64,000 bases of DNA from CALOCV01 sp942491955. GTDB taxonomy: Bacteria > Chlamydiota > Chlamydiia > Chlamydiales > CALOCV01. The stretch is taken from contig CALOCV010000015.1 of the NCBI GenBank assembly GCA_942491955.1, forward strand, positions 142,863 through 206,862, in the 5' to 3' direction. Shown piece after piece: positions 26,611-36,557 of the stretch; the stretch's first letter is position 1; each line of letters begins with the position of its first letter. Both the position numbers and the translations under genes were made by a program. The notes below the pieces were generated by a model that worked only from the letters and a program-made list of their open reading frames with translations, had not been told where the DNA came from and did not search any database.

Positions 26611-27605
26611 TTGCTTTCCTTATTAACGATTTTTTCCAATCGGATTTTTTCTATGCGACGGTCGTTTGAACGAATCACTTTTGCCGAAAAATTCCCTTCT
26701 TCAAGAAGGAATCCCTTTGGTGGGATCATTTTGGTTCTATGAAAGATAAATCCCCCGATGGTATCGTAGTCTCCTTCTTGGGGGATTTTGATGTTGAGTT
26801 GTTCCTCGACATCGAGAATGCTCATGCGCCCATCGACAAGCCAGCCTCCTTCAGGAAGAGAGAGGAAGAGGGATTCATCGACGTCGTATTCGTCCTCGAT
26901 CTCTCCAACAATTTCTTCTAAGATATCTTCTATTGTGATTAAGCCTTCCGTTCCTCCGTATTCATCAACAACAATGGCCAAATGGTTTTGTTTTCTTCGA
27001 AATTCTTGGAGAAGAAGCGAAATTTTTTTTGTCTCAGGGGTGTAGAGAGCGGGTTTAACGATCGTTTCAATAGGAGCTTCGAGTATTTCCGTCGAGCCTC
27101 CAGAGGTTTCATATTCGAGATATTTTTGCAAAATATCTTTGTACATGATGACACCAATGATTTCATCGACGGAATCTCTATATACAGGAATTCGACTATA
27201 CCCTTCTTCTTCTAGATGTTTAGCAGCTTTACTGATAGACATCGTAGCCGGAAGAGTAAAAATATCACCTCGGGGGATCATGATTTCGCGCGCAATGCGA
27301 TCACGAAAACGGATTACCTGTCCGATGAGCTTTCTATCATTGGTATCGAGATAGGGAGAAGTATTGGCTTCCTCAACAATGGCCATAATTTCTTCGTTGG
27401 TGCGAGTGATTCGATCTTTTACAAGAAAAGGATCCGATCGGAAAAAGAGAAACGATCCATAGTGGATGGGGTAGTACCACAATGAATTCCGTTTTGATTC
27501 CAACCAATAGGCGGTACTTTTTCCTCTTTTTCTAAGAAGAAATAACGAAAATACAAAAAAACTACATGCTAGGAACAAAAAAAGGAGCGAAAGTAAAAAA
27601 AACAC
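26607..27605 (-). CDS. CorC/TlyC-type CBS-domain membrane protein
   Basis: The product is 332 residues: one N-terminal membrane helix (FLLSLLFLFLACSFFVFSLF) without the full DUF21 domain, two CBS domains ('REIMIPRGDIFTLPATMSIS', 'YSRIPVYRDSVDEIIGVIMY'; 'FRRKQNHLAIVVDEYGGTEG'), and a C-terminal CorC_HlyC domain ('EGGWLVDGRMSILDVEEQL'). Members are called hemolysin or Mg/Co efflux-associated proteins; the haemolysin label is historical. The start is a GTG without a clear ribosome-binding site, preceded by TATTAT/TATACC-like -10 sequences. It overlaps rny downstream. Confidence 0.9.
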   Translation of the reverse strand: MFFLLSLLFLFLACSFFVFSLFLLRKRGKSTAYWLESKRNSLWYYPIHYGSFLFFRSDPFLVKDRITRTNEEIMAIVEEANTSPYLDTNDRKLIGQVIRFRDRIAREIMIPRGDIFTLPATMSISKAAKHLEEEGYSRIPVYRDSVDEIIGVIMYKDILQKYLEYETSGGSTEILEAPIETIVKPALYTPETKKISLLLQEFRRKQNHLAIVVDEYGGTEGLITIEDILEEIVGEIEDEYDVDESLFLSLPEGGWLVDGRMSILDVEEQLNIKIPQEGDYDTIGGFIFHRTKMIPPKGFLLEEGNFSAKVIRSNDRRIEKIRLEKIVNKESK

Positions 27606-27666
27606 AATGGTATAAGCTATAATACAATGGATTTAAAAAATAATTTTGAAGTTATTTGGGTATCAT

Positions 27667-28128
27667 CTATCGCTTGGATTCAGTATATAACACAAGATTC
27701 GATTTTTGTAGGAGATTCATATGTTTTTTTTCCGCCTTTCGCATCTCAGCCTCATCTATGGGATCGATATCGTCATATCCCATCAAATGTAAGAGCCCAT
27801 GAACGATATAAAGAGTGACCTCTTCTAAGGGTAGGGTGTTGTGTTGTTGCGAATAGGCAAGAGCGGTTGCAGGACAAACGAATACATCACCTAAGACGGA
27901 ATAGGGCTCTTCTTCAAGAGCATCCATCGGGAAAGAGATGCAGTCTGTAGAAGAAGAATCGTGAAAAAATTCTTCATGAAGTCGACGCATAGTAGGGTCA
28001 TCAATAAAATGAATTCCCACCTCATCGGTCTTCTTTCCCTCGGCAGAGATGACGTGATCTGCGATTTTTCGCACCTGCTCCTCATCAATAACTAGATCTT
28101 CTTGCTGATTGACAACATGGACCCGCAT
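27667..28128 (-). CDS. ybeY: Endoribonuclease YbeY
   Basis: The product is 153 residues, the usual length. YbeY is a zinc endoribonuclease for 16S rRNA 3'-end maturation and ribosome quality control. The family signature appears as TDCISFPMD and VTLYIVHGLLHLMGYDD. The motif normally reads HGxLHLxGYDH; here the third metal ligand His is Asp. 'EAEMRKAEKKHM' continues as expected. It follows the ankyrin gene by 2 bases and is probably in the same transcript; 61 bases separate it from the CBS-domain gene. Confidence 0.93.
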   Translation of the reverse strand: MRVHVVNQQEDLVIDEEQVRKIADHVISAEGKKTDEVGIHFIDDPTMRRLHEEFFHDSSSTDCISFPMDALEEEPYSVLGDVFVCPATALAYSQQHNTLPLEEVTLYIVHGLLHLMGYDDIDPIDEAEMRKAEKKHMNLLQKSNLVLYTESKR

Positions 28129-28130
28129 AT

Positions 28131-29351
28131 CTACTTCAAAGAGTGAGCAATGAAACTTTTAAATTTTTCTTGCATTTGTGGACGGTTTGAAAAATGGTTT
28201 TCGATAAACTGTTTGATCTCTTCGGTATTGCCAGTTGCGCCACATTGTAGCAGAAGGGAAAAAATTTCCGAATTTTCTACCTCGATGGCTTTTATTAAAG
28301 GGAGATTGGCTTCAGGTTGATTGGGATCGGCTTTGCGTTGTAATAGGAGCTGAACCATCTCTTTATTTTCTCGACCGACGGCACAAGAAAGAGCTTTTTC
28401 GTCAGAAAAACCAGCTTTCAATAGAAGAGAGACGACTTCGAATTGATCCTTTTTTACCGCATAGGTTAAAAGCGTTTCTTTTCCATTAAGAGAATGATGT
28501 TTAAAGAGATCAAGTCCCCATTTTTCTTGTAGTTTTTTTTCTTCTAACAAGTACTTTAATGCATCGATATTAGCATGTTCCACAGCAAGCCCGATGGCTT
28601 TACCTGCTTTTTCAATGGTTTGGAGGTCAATCTCTCTTTCACTCAGGTAGCGCAACAATAAGGGTTGATTATGAGAAATGGCTCTGTAAAGAGTGCCTTC
28701 ATTGGACAATTTTTCTTGATGAAGAAGTTGTTCTAGGATGGGTATATTTCCCGTCAAACCAGCAAAAAATAAAATATTCATATTTTTCCACTTAGTGTCA
28801 AAAGACATGGTTTGAGTAACATCCTCGGTTTGCAATAACTTTTCCATCTCTGCTTGATTTTGTAAAATAACCGCTTTGAAAAGCGGAGGAAACGGCTGAG
28901 AAGATAGATACCGTTCAATAAGATGGCGATGTCCCATACGAACATTGTAGATGAAGCGATTCAATGGATTTGAAAGATATAAAACTTTTTCTAAAGCCTC
29001 ACTTAATTGCTTTTTTCCTGAAGAATTTAATTGATTTGTATAAAGACGCAACGAAGCGATGAGTTGCGTCCGGAATGTCTTCTTAGAAAGAGGAGTATAG
29101 ACCACATTTCCTTTACGCAGGGCTTGATGTAGTGTGGCTGCATGAGTCGATTGATACCGTTTAAAAAGGCGGCGCAAAAGGAATTGGATGAGATTGAGTT
29201 GTCGAATACTATAGAGTTGTTTTTCTTGATTTGTACAAACGATGTAGGAGATGCGACATCCTTTCCATCTTCCAAGAATGTACCGCTTGTGCTCTATCGT
29301 AATAGCATCGTTTTCATGGAACCGGATGGCATGCAAAGCAATAGGATTCAT
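28131..29351 (-). CDS. Ankyrin-repeat protein
   Basis: The product is 406 residues from the ATG at 29351 (GAGGG 8 bases upstream); a longer in-frame start at 29501 lacks support. Residues 1-150 form an unrecognised basic region; ankyrin units occupy about 185-390: 'MNILFFAGLTGNIPILEQLL', 'LYRAISHNQPLLLRYLSERE', 'ETLLTYAVKKDQFEVVSLLL', 'ALSCAVGRENKEMVQLLLQR', 'LPLIKAIEVENSEIFSLLLQ'. No signal peptide or membrane segment is seen. Ankyrin proteins of intracellular bacteria are often secreted into the host, but no secretion signal can be read here. It heads a run with ybeY, the CBS gene and rny. Confidence 0.88.
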   Translation of the reverse strand: MNPIALHAIRFHENDAITIEHKRYILGRWKGCRISYIVCTNQEKQLYSIRQLNLIQFLLRRLFKRYQSTHAATLHQALRKGNVVYTPLSKKTFRTQLIASLRLYTNQLNSSGKKQLSEALEKVLYLSNPLNRFIYNVRMGHRHLIERYLSSQPFPPLFKAVILQNQAEMEKLLQTEDVTQTMSFDTKWKNMNILFFAGLTGNIPILEQLLHQEKLSNEGTLYRAISHNQPLLLRYLSEREIDLQTIEKAGKAIGLAVEHANIDALKYLLEEKKLQEKWGLDLFKHHSLNGKETLLTYAVKKDQFEVVSLLLKAGFSDEKALSCAVGRENKEMVQLLLQRKADPNQPEANLPLIKAIEVENSEIFSLLLQCGATGNTEEIKQFIENHFSNRPQMQEKFKSFIAHSLK

Positions 29352-29414
29352 CGATAGACCCTCTGTTATAAATGCACTCCATCTTAGAGGAAAAAGTTTT
29401 AATTGAAAAGAGCT

Positions 29415-29442
29415 TTGACAAAAGAACAAAATGGCGTAAATA
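29415..29442 (+). promoter_or_regulatory. Sigma-70-like promoter before the FAD/Fe-S oxidase
   Basis: TTGACA (29415-29420) and TAAATA (29437-29442) are 16 bases apart. The -10 is immediately followed by GGAGGG and the ATG at 29449, leaving almost no leader, so either the transcript is nearly leaderless or the promoter is fortuitous. Confidence 0.4.
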
Positions 29443-29448
29443 GGAGGG

Positions 29449-32190
29449 ATGCAATCGAGTCGTTTAGAGCGCGAATTGAGGGAAAATATCGAAGGGGACA
29501 TCTATTTCGATGACCTTTCGAAAAGTCTGTATAGTGTGGATGCCTCTTTGTATGAACAAGCTCCAATAGGCATTGTTCAACCCAAAACAGAGGAAGAGGT
29601 GGGAATGGCTTTGGCCATTGCTTTCGCTCACGGCGTTCCAATCGTTCCGAGAGGTGCCGGGACCGGATTGACAGGAGGCTGTGTAGGGGAGGGACTTGTC
29701 ATTGACACTTCGCGCTATCTGACGAAGATTCTCTCCATCGATCTCGATAAAAGAGAAGTCGTCTGTCAGGTGGGTGTTGTAGCAGACAGATTGAATGAAG
29801 CGTTGCGCCCGTTTGACATGTGCTTGGGCCCGGAGACATCCACAAGCGATGTTGCAACGTTAGGGGGAATGATCGGGAACCATGCAGCAGGAGCTCGTTC
29901 GTTGCGCTATGGGACTATGATTGATGCCGTTAATGGTTTGGATATCTACCAAGCCGAAGGACAACATCGCATACTAGAGACTGTTTCCATCAGCGAGTGG
30001 AACCAAAGAAGAGAAAAAGATCCCTTTTATCAAACACTCGATCACATCCGCTCCCAATATACAGAAGAAGCGCTACGCCGTTACCCATCGCTTCCACGTC
30101 GCGCTTCTGGATATGCCCTACTTCCCCTTGTCAAAGAGAGAGAAGTCTCCTTAGCAAAGTTGTTTGTCGGATCGGAGGGAACACTGGGAGTGGCCACAAA
30201 AGCCACCCTTGCTATTTCTCCCCTACCCGGTCCGACGGTTCTTTGCGTGTTGGAGTATCGCAACGTCCTCGAAGCGATGGAAGCCGTTGTGTCAATCCTT
30301 GATCATCACCCCCTTTCATTCGAGATGATGGATCATTGGATTGTTCATTGTGCGCGGCAGTCACCCCTTTTTTCAAAACACATCGATTTTTTTCAAGACG
30401 ATGTAAAAATCATCTTTCTCGTTGAATTTGATGGAGAGAGCCTTGAAGAGGCACAAAAAAAAGGAGAAAGACTCGGCTCTACCCTTACAAGGTGTGCACA
30501 ACAGATCATCAAGGATCCCAAAGAACAAGCCTCGATTTGGGCATTGCGCAAAGCAGGACTCGGACTATTGTTGTCGCGGCGCTCCTATACGAGGGCCCTG
30601 ACATTTATTGAAGACCTATCCATTCCTCCTCAACAAATGGCCTCTTTTTTTCCAAAGCTAACCCATCTTCTCAGTAAGATCAGCCCAGATGTCGGCATCT
30701 ATGGACATGTCGGAGCCGGCTGTCTTCACATTCGTCCCTATCTCAACCTTCTCGATCCCAAGACTCCTGAAACGATCCGGAAATCGATGCAAGAGGTGGC
30801 ACAACTCGTGTTGGAGCATGGGGGAGCGATGAGTGGAGAGCATGGTGATGGACGGATCCGTTCCTGGTTATTGGAGACCATGTACGGGAGCCAGATGATC
30901 GAAGCTTTTCAACGCATAAAAGGGGTGTTTGATCCTCATAACAGGATGAATCCTGGCAAGATCGTCTCGCCTTGCGATCCATTAACACATTGGCGCCATT
31001 CTACAGAAAAAAAGCCCAAGGACCCTTCTACCTATCTCTCTTTTTCCCAAGAAGGAGGATTGGCTTTAGCTGTCGATTTGTGCAATGGGAATGGCCACTG
31101 CAGAAAAAAAGAGGGCGTCATGTGCCCCTCTTTTCACGTGACAGGGAACGAATACGATTCGACGCGCGCACGAGCACAAGCATTGCGTTCGTGGATGAAA
31201 GGGCAATTCTCTCCAACATTAAAGCCCAGTCGAGAACTGCATGACATCCTCGATCTCTGCATCCAGTGCAAAGGGTGTAAAAAGGAGTGTCCATCAGAAG
31301 TCGATATGGCAAAGATCAAATCGGAATTTCTCTATCAGTACCAAAAAGAGCACGGCTTTTTGTGGAGGAATCATCTTTTTGGAAATATTGACCGTTGGAG
31401 TGAATGGGGATCGCAGTTTCCTCAAGGAGCCCGTTTATTGCAAGAAAGTTGGCTGGGTAAGAAGATACTGTCCTCGATCGGCATCACAGAAAAACGACCT
31501 CTTCCTCGATTGTCTCCACAGCGTTTTTCAATCTCTCTTAACCAAGATCAAAAAGGCAAAAACCCCATCATTCTCTTCACCGATACCTATACGGAATTCT
31601 ACGAACCCGATATTGGCATAGCAACACAAGACGTCGTAGCACACTTGGGATACCATCTTCAAATTCTTCCCTATATGTGCTGTGGAAGGCCACTTTATTC
31701 TAAAGGACTGTTGCCTCAAGCCAAACAACGGACAGAAAAATGGATTGAAAACCTCTACCCTTACGCACTAAAGGGGATTCCCATTCTCGTTCTTGAGCCC
31801 AGTTGCGCCTCCTTTTTACGAGGAGAAGCGGTCCATTCCCTTCCACTCAAGCAAGAAATGGTGGAGAAAGGGGAGGTGATTGCGGAACATCTAGTTCCAT
31901 TAGAAATGTTATTGGACGAGAAAAAAGAGTTGCTTCCTCCCATAAAAAAAAACGTTCATGTTCATACCCATTGTCACGATAAAGCCGATCTAGAAGAGAA
32001 ATATCCATCGATTCTACAAAAGACCTTTCCAGAAAACGTGCACCCTATTCGTGCCGGATGTTGCGGCATGGCAGGATCCTTCGGATATGAAAAGGAACAT
32101 CACGATTTTTCATTGGCCATCGGTGAGCAGATGCTTTTCCCCCAGGTACGCTGTATTCCCACAGGAACAGCTTTCTTGTTGCACAGAATT
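29449..32190 (+). CDS. GlcD/GlcF-type FAD and Fe-S oxidase, 3' end lost at the junction
   Basis: The product is a fused flavin and iron-sulfur dehydrogenase of the D-lactate/glycolate type. The FAD_binding_4 domain is seen in 'GVPIVPRGAGTGLTGGCVGE' and 'GGMIGNHAAGARSLRYGTM'. The FAD-oxidase C domain follows ('GHVGAGCLHIRPYLNLLDPK', 'EHGGAMSGEHGDGRIRSWLL'). Then come a 4Fe-4S pair ('CIQCKGCKKECPSEVDMAKI') and CCG domains ('LPYMCCGRPLYSKG', 'IRAGCCGMAGSFGYE'). It would oxidise a 2-hydroxyacid and pass electrons to the membrane. The last recognisable family residues are near 32,150 (GEQMLFPQVR); the frame then runs into GC-rich foreign sequence. About 25-40 C-terminal residues are missing. The open frame to 32,727 is an artefact of the junction. 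Confidence 0.9.
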
Positions 32191-32200
32191 GCCCCGGATC
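32150..32200. other. Composition and gene-content junction
   Basis: Left of this point the sequence is AT-rich and codes on the plus strand for the oxidase; right of it the sequence is abruptly GC-rich and codes on the minus strand for RTX repeats (GKDGADLIRG ends near 32,197). Both genes are truncated here, and neither an IS, a tRNA nor an attachment site is visible at the boundary. Confidence 0.85.
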
Positions 32201-33740
32201 AGATCGGCGCCGTCCTTGCCGCGCAGCTTGTCCTTGCCATCACGTCCCATGATGGTGTCGTCGCCCTTGCCCCCGGTGAGCACGTCGTCGCGGTCGGTTC
32301 CCTTGAGGTCCTTGGCTTTGGCGCTGTTCTCGCGAAGCGTGATTGCGCGGGATCCGTCGATGAGCCCGACACTGCGCTCGTTTCCGTCTGCCCATATGAC
32401 GCGGACTTCTGCTCGGTCGTATTCTCCGAGGCCGAAATGCAGGCGTGTGTCGTCCTGGGCCCAGCGATGCGCGCCGGAATCCTGCTCGAGCATCTGCTCG
32501 CGGCCGTCGGGGGTGCGCACGAGAACCCGGGCGCCGAGGCCACCTGTGGAGCGCGCGTCGTCGAGGGTCACGCTCAGCCAGGAATTGCCGGTCGGATCGC
32601 CCTCGAGCAGGAAATAGCCGCCCGCGTTCTCCTCGGTTGGCGCGCCATCGCCTGTGGCAATCACCGGATCGAGCACATAATCATTGTTCACGTCGCCCAC
32701 GATCAGGCTGAGCCCCCGGCCGGGTAATGCGGAATCCGTCAGGCGCTCGCGGAACAGGCCGCGCTGCCGTCGTTGATCCAGAACACGATGTCGAGCCCCT
32801 CGACGAACTGCAGCGCCACGATGTCGAGATCGCCGTCGTTGTCGAAGTCGCCCGCCACGGCCGAGATGGTCTGCTCGGGCACTCCGCTGATACCCGCGGC
32901 ACCGGCCTTGTTCACCCAGGTTCCCGATCCGTCGCGCACCAGAAGCTTGTCAGGATTCGTACCGCCCTGGGCCACGAAGATGTCCGCGTCCAGATCGCCG
33001 TCGAAGTCGCCTATCACCAGGTCGGTGATCTGCCCGAACCCGCCCGGAGAGCGGTGCCAGTGTGGTGCCGTCCGGCCCGCGCTCGTGAATGCGCAACTTG
33101 GTCCCGTAGACCAGAACCAGAACGGTGACGGCGTCGCCATCGAGCCGCGCGCCGATGCCGAAGGTATCACCCGACTGCGCCACTTCCTGACCCCAGGAGC
33201 GGAAACTGCCGTCATTGCGCTGGATCAGGATCGTCGATGCCCAGTCGCCGTCCGGGCGCGCCGTGCTCGCCAGGAGCATCCCGGTGCGGCCCTCGAGTTC
33301 GAGCGGCACCATGATCCGCCCCCGTGCCGGGCCGTAATCCAGCCCGAAATCATCCGCCACGTTGGTGCTGGTGATCCGCCCGTCATCGTTGAGCAGCACC
33401 TTGTTCCAGAAATCCCGATTGTCCGGGTTCGAGATGCTGCCGGTACCGGCGCCGACCTTGCAGAGGTCGAGGTCCCCGTCGCCGTCGATGTGAAGAGCCA
33501 CCGCGCGGTGTCGTCCTCGTTCTCGGAATCCGCGCCGGAGATACCGCCGTCGTGCCGGCCAAAGCTGTAGAGGATCTCCGACGGGCCGATCAGATGGTGA
33601 TTGGCGAACAGGTCCAGCCAGCCGTCCCCATCCGCATCCCCAGCGCAATCCGGTCTGGCGCAATAGCCCCCCTCCGAACACACCGCGCAGGCACACGAAA
33701 AATCCGTCGACGTCTCAAAAGACAAACGCCAACTCATCAC
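32190..33740 (-). CDS. FG-GAP/UnbV protein ending in RTX repeats; frameshifted, 3'-truncated
   Basis: Pieced across several frames, the product has an N terminus near 33,740 (FETSTDFSCA), FG-GAP/VCBS repeats ('GDADGDGWLDLFANHHL', 'GDFDNDGDLDIVALQF'), an ASPIC/UnbV-like domain ('HFGLGEYDRAEVRVIWADGN'), and RTX nonapeptides ('GTDRDDVLTGGKGDDTIMGR') that run into the junction. Such proteins are calcium-binding and surface-exposed or secreted. Indels near 32,725, 33,045 and 33,490 break the frame; the paralogue at 34-36.5 kb is better preserved at some of these points. It is probably one gene with sequence errors. Confidence 0.65.
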
Positions 33741-33921
33741 GTAACGAGCAAAACCATCATACCCTCAAAACTGCTTCCCGATGCGGATGCTCCACGGCGC
33801 TGAATTCGACCCGCTTCATAGGTTAGCTCGTGTTTGGGGTCAGTTGAATGGAACGAGCCCGGATTCAGGCCAAAGGCTGCCCCTTGTACTGGTTTTAGGC
33901 GGAAACTTGCACGCTTGATTA

Positions 33922-36523
33922 TCACTGGTCATCGCGATGCGACGAATTGGACTCCCCTGAGTTGATCGGCGCAATCATCCGTATGTTTATGTCTCTCGAG
34001 AATGCCCTCAGACCACGAACACCGTCGAAGTCACCGCTCACCGTGAGTTCTGCAGCGGGGTCGACCCGGAAGCTGAAGGCGTCGAACAGGCCCGGCGCGG
34101 CGAACACCGTGAGATCGAAGTCCACTCCTCCCGACACCAGCCCCGCGCTGTCAACCGCCTCGAAGTTCTGCCGGGTGAGGTTGCTTGTGGCAAAACCGCC
34201 CGTCTGAATGCTCCCGTCGAGGAATGCCTTGCCCGACTGGCTCGTCGCCGTCACCGTCACCAGGTCCCCGACCCGGTCGATGGTCAGAAGCCCTGCGAAA
34301 TCGGGATCCACGGGCGGGTCCACCGGCGGATCAACGGGCGGGTCGGTGGGATCGGTAAACACCACGTCGAAGTCACCGCTCACCGTGAGTTCTGCAGCGG
34401 GGTCGACCCGGAAGCTGAAGGCGTCGAACAGGCCCGGCGCGGCGAACACCGTGAGATCGAAGTCCACTCCTCCCGACACCGGCCCCGCGCTATCAACCGC
34501 CTCGAAGTTCTCCCGGGTGAGGTTGCTTGTGGCAAAACCGCCGTCTGAGTACTCCCGTCGAGGAATGCCTTGCCCGACTGGCTCGTCGCCGTCACCGTCA
34601 CTGGGTCCCCGACCCAGTCGATGGTCAAGCCCTGCGAGAAATCGGGATCCACGGCCGGGTCCACCGGCGGATCAACGGGCGGGTCGGTGGGATCGGTGGA
34701 CACCACGTCGAAGTCACCGCTCACCGTGAGTTCTGCAGCGGGGTCGACCCGGAAGCTGAAGGCGTCGAAATTGCCCGGCGCTGCCCAGACCTTCATGTCG
34801 AAGGCCACACCGTTCCCGGTCAGAAAGGCGCTGTCGTTGCTCTCGAAGCTGGTGGTTGTCAGTCCCGACGCGGTCGCACCGCTGACCGCGAGCGTGCCAT
34901 CGAAAACCGCCGTCTTGTCGCGGCTCGTTGCCGTCACCGTCACGAGATTTCCGGACCGGTCGATGGTCAGCAGCCCTGCGAAATCGGGATCCGAAGGGGG
35001 ATCCACGGGCGGGTCCACCGGTGGATCAACGGGCGGGTCGGTGGGAATCTCGGCCACGGTCAGGAACCGATTTGCGTCAACCCAGCCCAAATCCTGTTCT
35101 GATCCGTCTGCCCATATGACGCGGACTTCTGCTCGGTCGTATTCTCCGAGGCCGAAATGCAGGCGTGTGTCGTCCTGGGCCCAGCGATGCGCGCCGGAAT
35201 CCTGCTCGAGCATCTGCTCGCGGCCGTCGGGGGTGCGCACGAGAACCCGGGCGCCGAGGCCACCTGTGGAGCGCGCGTCGTCGAGGGTCACGCTCAGCCA
35301 GGAATTGCCGGTCGGATCGCCCTCGAGCAGGAAATAGCCGCCCGCGTTCTCCTCGGTTGGCGCGCCATCGCCTGTGGCAATCACCAGATCGAGCACGCCG
35401 TCATTGTTCACGTCGCCCACGATCAGGCTCGACCCCCGGCCGGGAATGTCGGAATCCGTCAGGCGCTCGCGGGTGAACGCACCGCTGCCGTCGTTGATCC
35501 AGAACACGATGTCGAGCCCCTCGACGAACTGCAGCGCCGCGATGTCGAGATCGCCGTCATTGTCGAAGTCGCCCGCCACGGCCGAGATGGTCTGCTCGGG
35601 CACTCCGCTGATACCCACGGCACCGGCCTTGTTCACCCAGGTTCCCGATCCATCGCGCACCAGAAGCTTGTTCAGGGTTCGTACGTCCTAGGCCACGAAG
35701 ATGTCCGCGTCCAGATCGCCGTCGAAGTCGCCTATCACCAGGTCGGTGATCTGCCCGAACCCGCCCGCGGAGCTAGCGGTGCCAGTGTGGTGCCGTCCGG
35801 CTCGCGCTCGTGAATGCCAGCAACGTGGTCCCGTTGACCAGAACCAGATCGGTGACGGCGTCGCCATCGAGCCGCGCGCCGATGCCGAAGGTATCACCCG
35901 ACTGCGCCACGTCCTGACCCCAGGAGCGGAAACTGCCGTCATTGCGCTGGATCAGGATCGTCGATGCCCAGTCGCCGTCCGGGCGCGCCGTGCTCGCCAG
36001 GAGCATCCCGGTGCAGCCCTCGAGTTCGAGCAGCACCATGATCCGCCCCCGTGCCAGGCCGTAATCCAGCCCGAAATCATCCGCCACGTTGGTGCTGGTG
36101 ATCCGCCCGTCATCGTTGAGCAGCACCTTGTTCCAGAAATCCCGATTGTCCGGGTTCGAGATGCTGCCGGTACCGGCGCCGACCCCTTGCAGAAGGTCGA
36201 GGTCCCCGTCGCCGTCGATGTCGAAGAACACCGCGCCGTGCTCGTCCTCGTTCTCGAGAATCCGCGCCGGAGATACCGCCGTCGTGCCACGGCCAAAGCT
36301 GTAGAGGATCTCCGACGGGCCGATCAGATGGTGATTGGCGAACAGGTCCAGCCAGCCGTCCCCATCCGCATCCCCAAGCGCAATCCCGTAGGTCTGGCCG
36401 CAATAGCCCCCCTCCGAACGCCCCGCAGGCACACGAAAAATCCGTCGACGTCTCAAAGACGAAACGCCAACTCGCATCCGTAAACGACAAAACCATCATA
36501 CCCTCGAGATCCGGTACCACCAC
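33922..36523 (-). CDS. FG-GAP/UnbV protein with repeated C-terminal domains; frameshifted
   Basis: This paralogue of the previous gene reads 'YGIALGDADGDGWLDLFANH', 'GAVFFDIDGDGDLDLLQG', 'NVADDFGLDYGLARGRIMVL' and the UnbV-like 'HFGLGEYDRAEVRVIWADGS'. It then diverges from its neighbour into Pro/Asp linkers (DPPVDPPVDP) alternating with about 95-residue domains ('LTIDR..LVTVTATS', 'FDAFSFRVDPAAELTVSGDF'). Frames change near 36,440, 35,675-35,790 and 34,545. The longest open part is 34,380-35,660. Start and signal peptide are unclear because of the breaks (an N terminus near 36,500 is likely). It overlaps the end of the glycosyltransferase gene upstream. Likely an extracellular or cell-surface protein; ligand unknown. 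Confidence 0.65.
33970..35045 (-). repeat. Three direct repeats of about 330-350 bp encoding a domain plus linker
   Basis: Nearly identical DNA recurs at about 34,012-34,360 and 34,362-34,690, and a more diverged third unit lies at 34,713-35,045. Each encodes a Pro/Asp linker and a domain ending FRVDPAAELTVSGDFD. The first two units differ by only a few bases. Confidence 0.8.
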
Positions 36524-36557
36524 AGCATCGACATTATCATCTCAGGCGCCTGCTGTG

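Noticed and set aside
32190..32727. Continuation of the oxidase frame to 32,727 as a 1,092-residue protein
   Set aside because: Sequence after about 32,190 is antisense to RTX/UnbV coding DNA of another composition; the open frame is accidental.
33970..35045. CRISPR-like or intergenic repeat array
   Set aside because: The repeats are about 340 bp, in coding frame, and encode a domain with Pro/Asp linkers.
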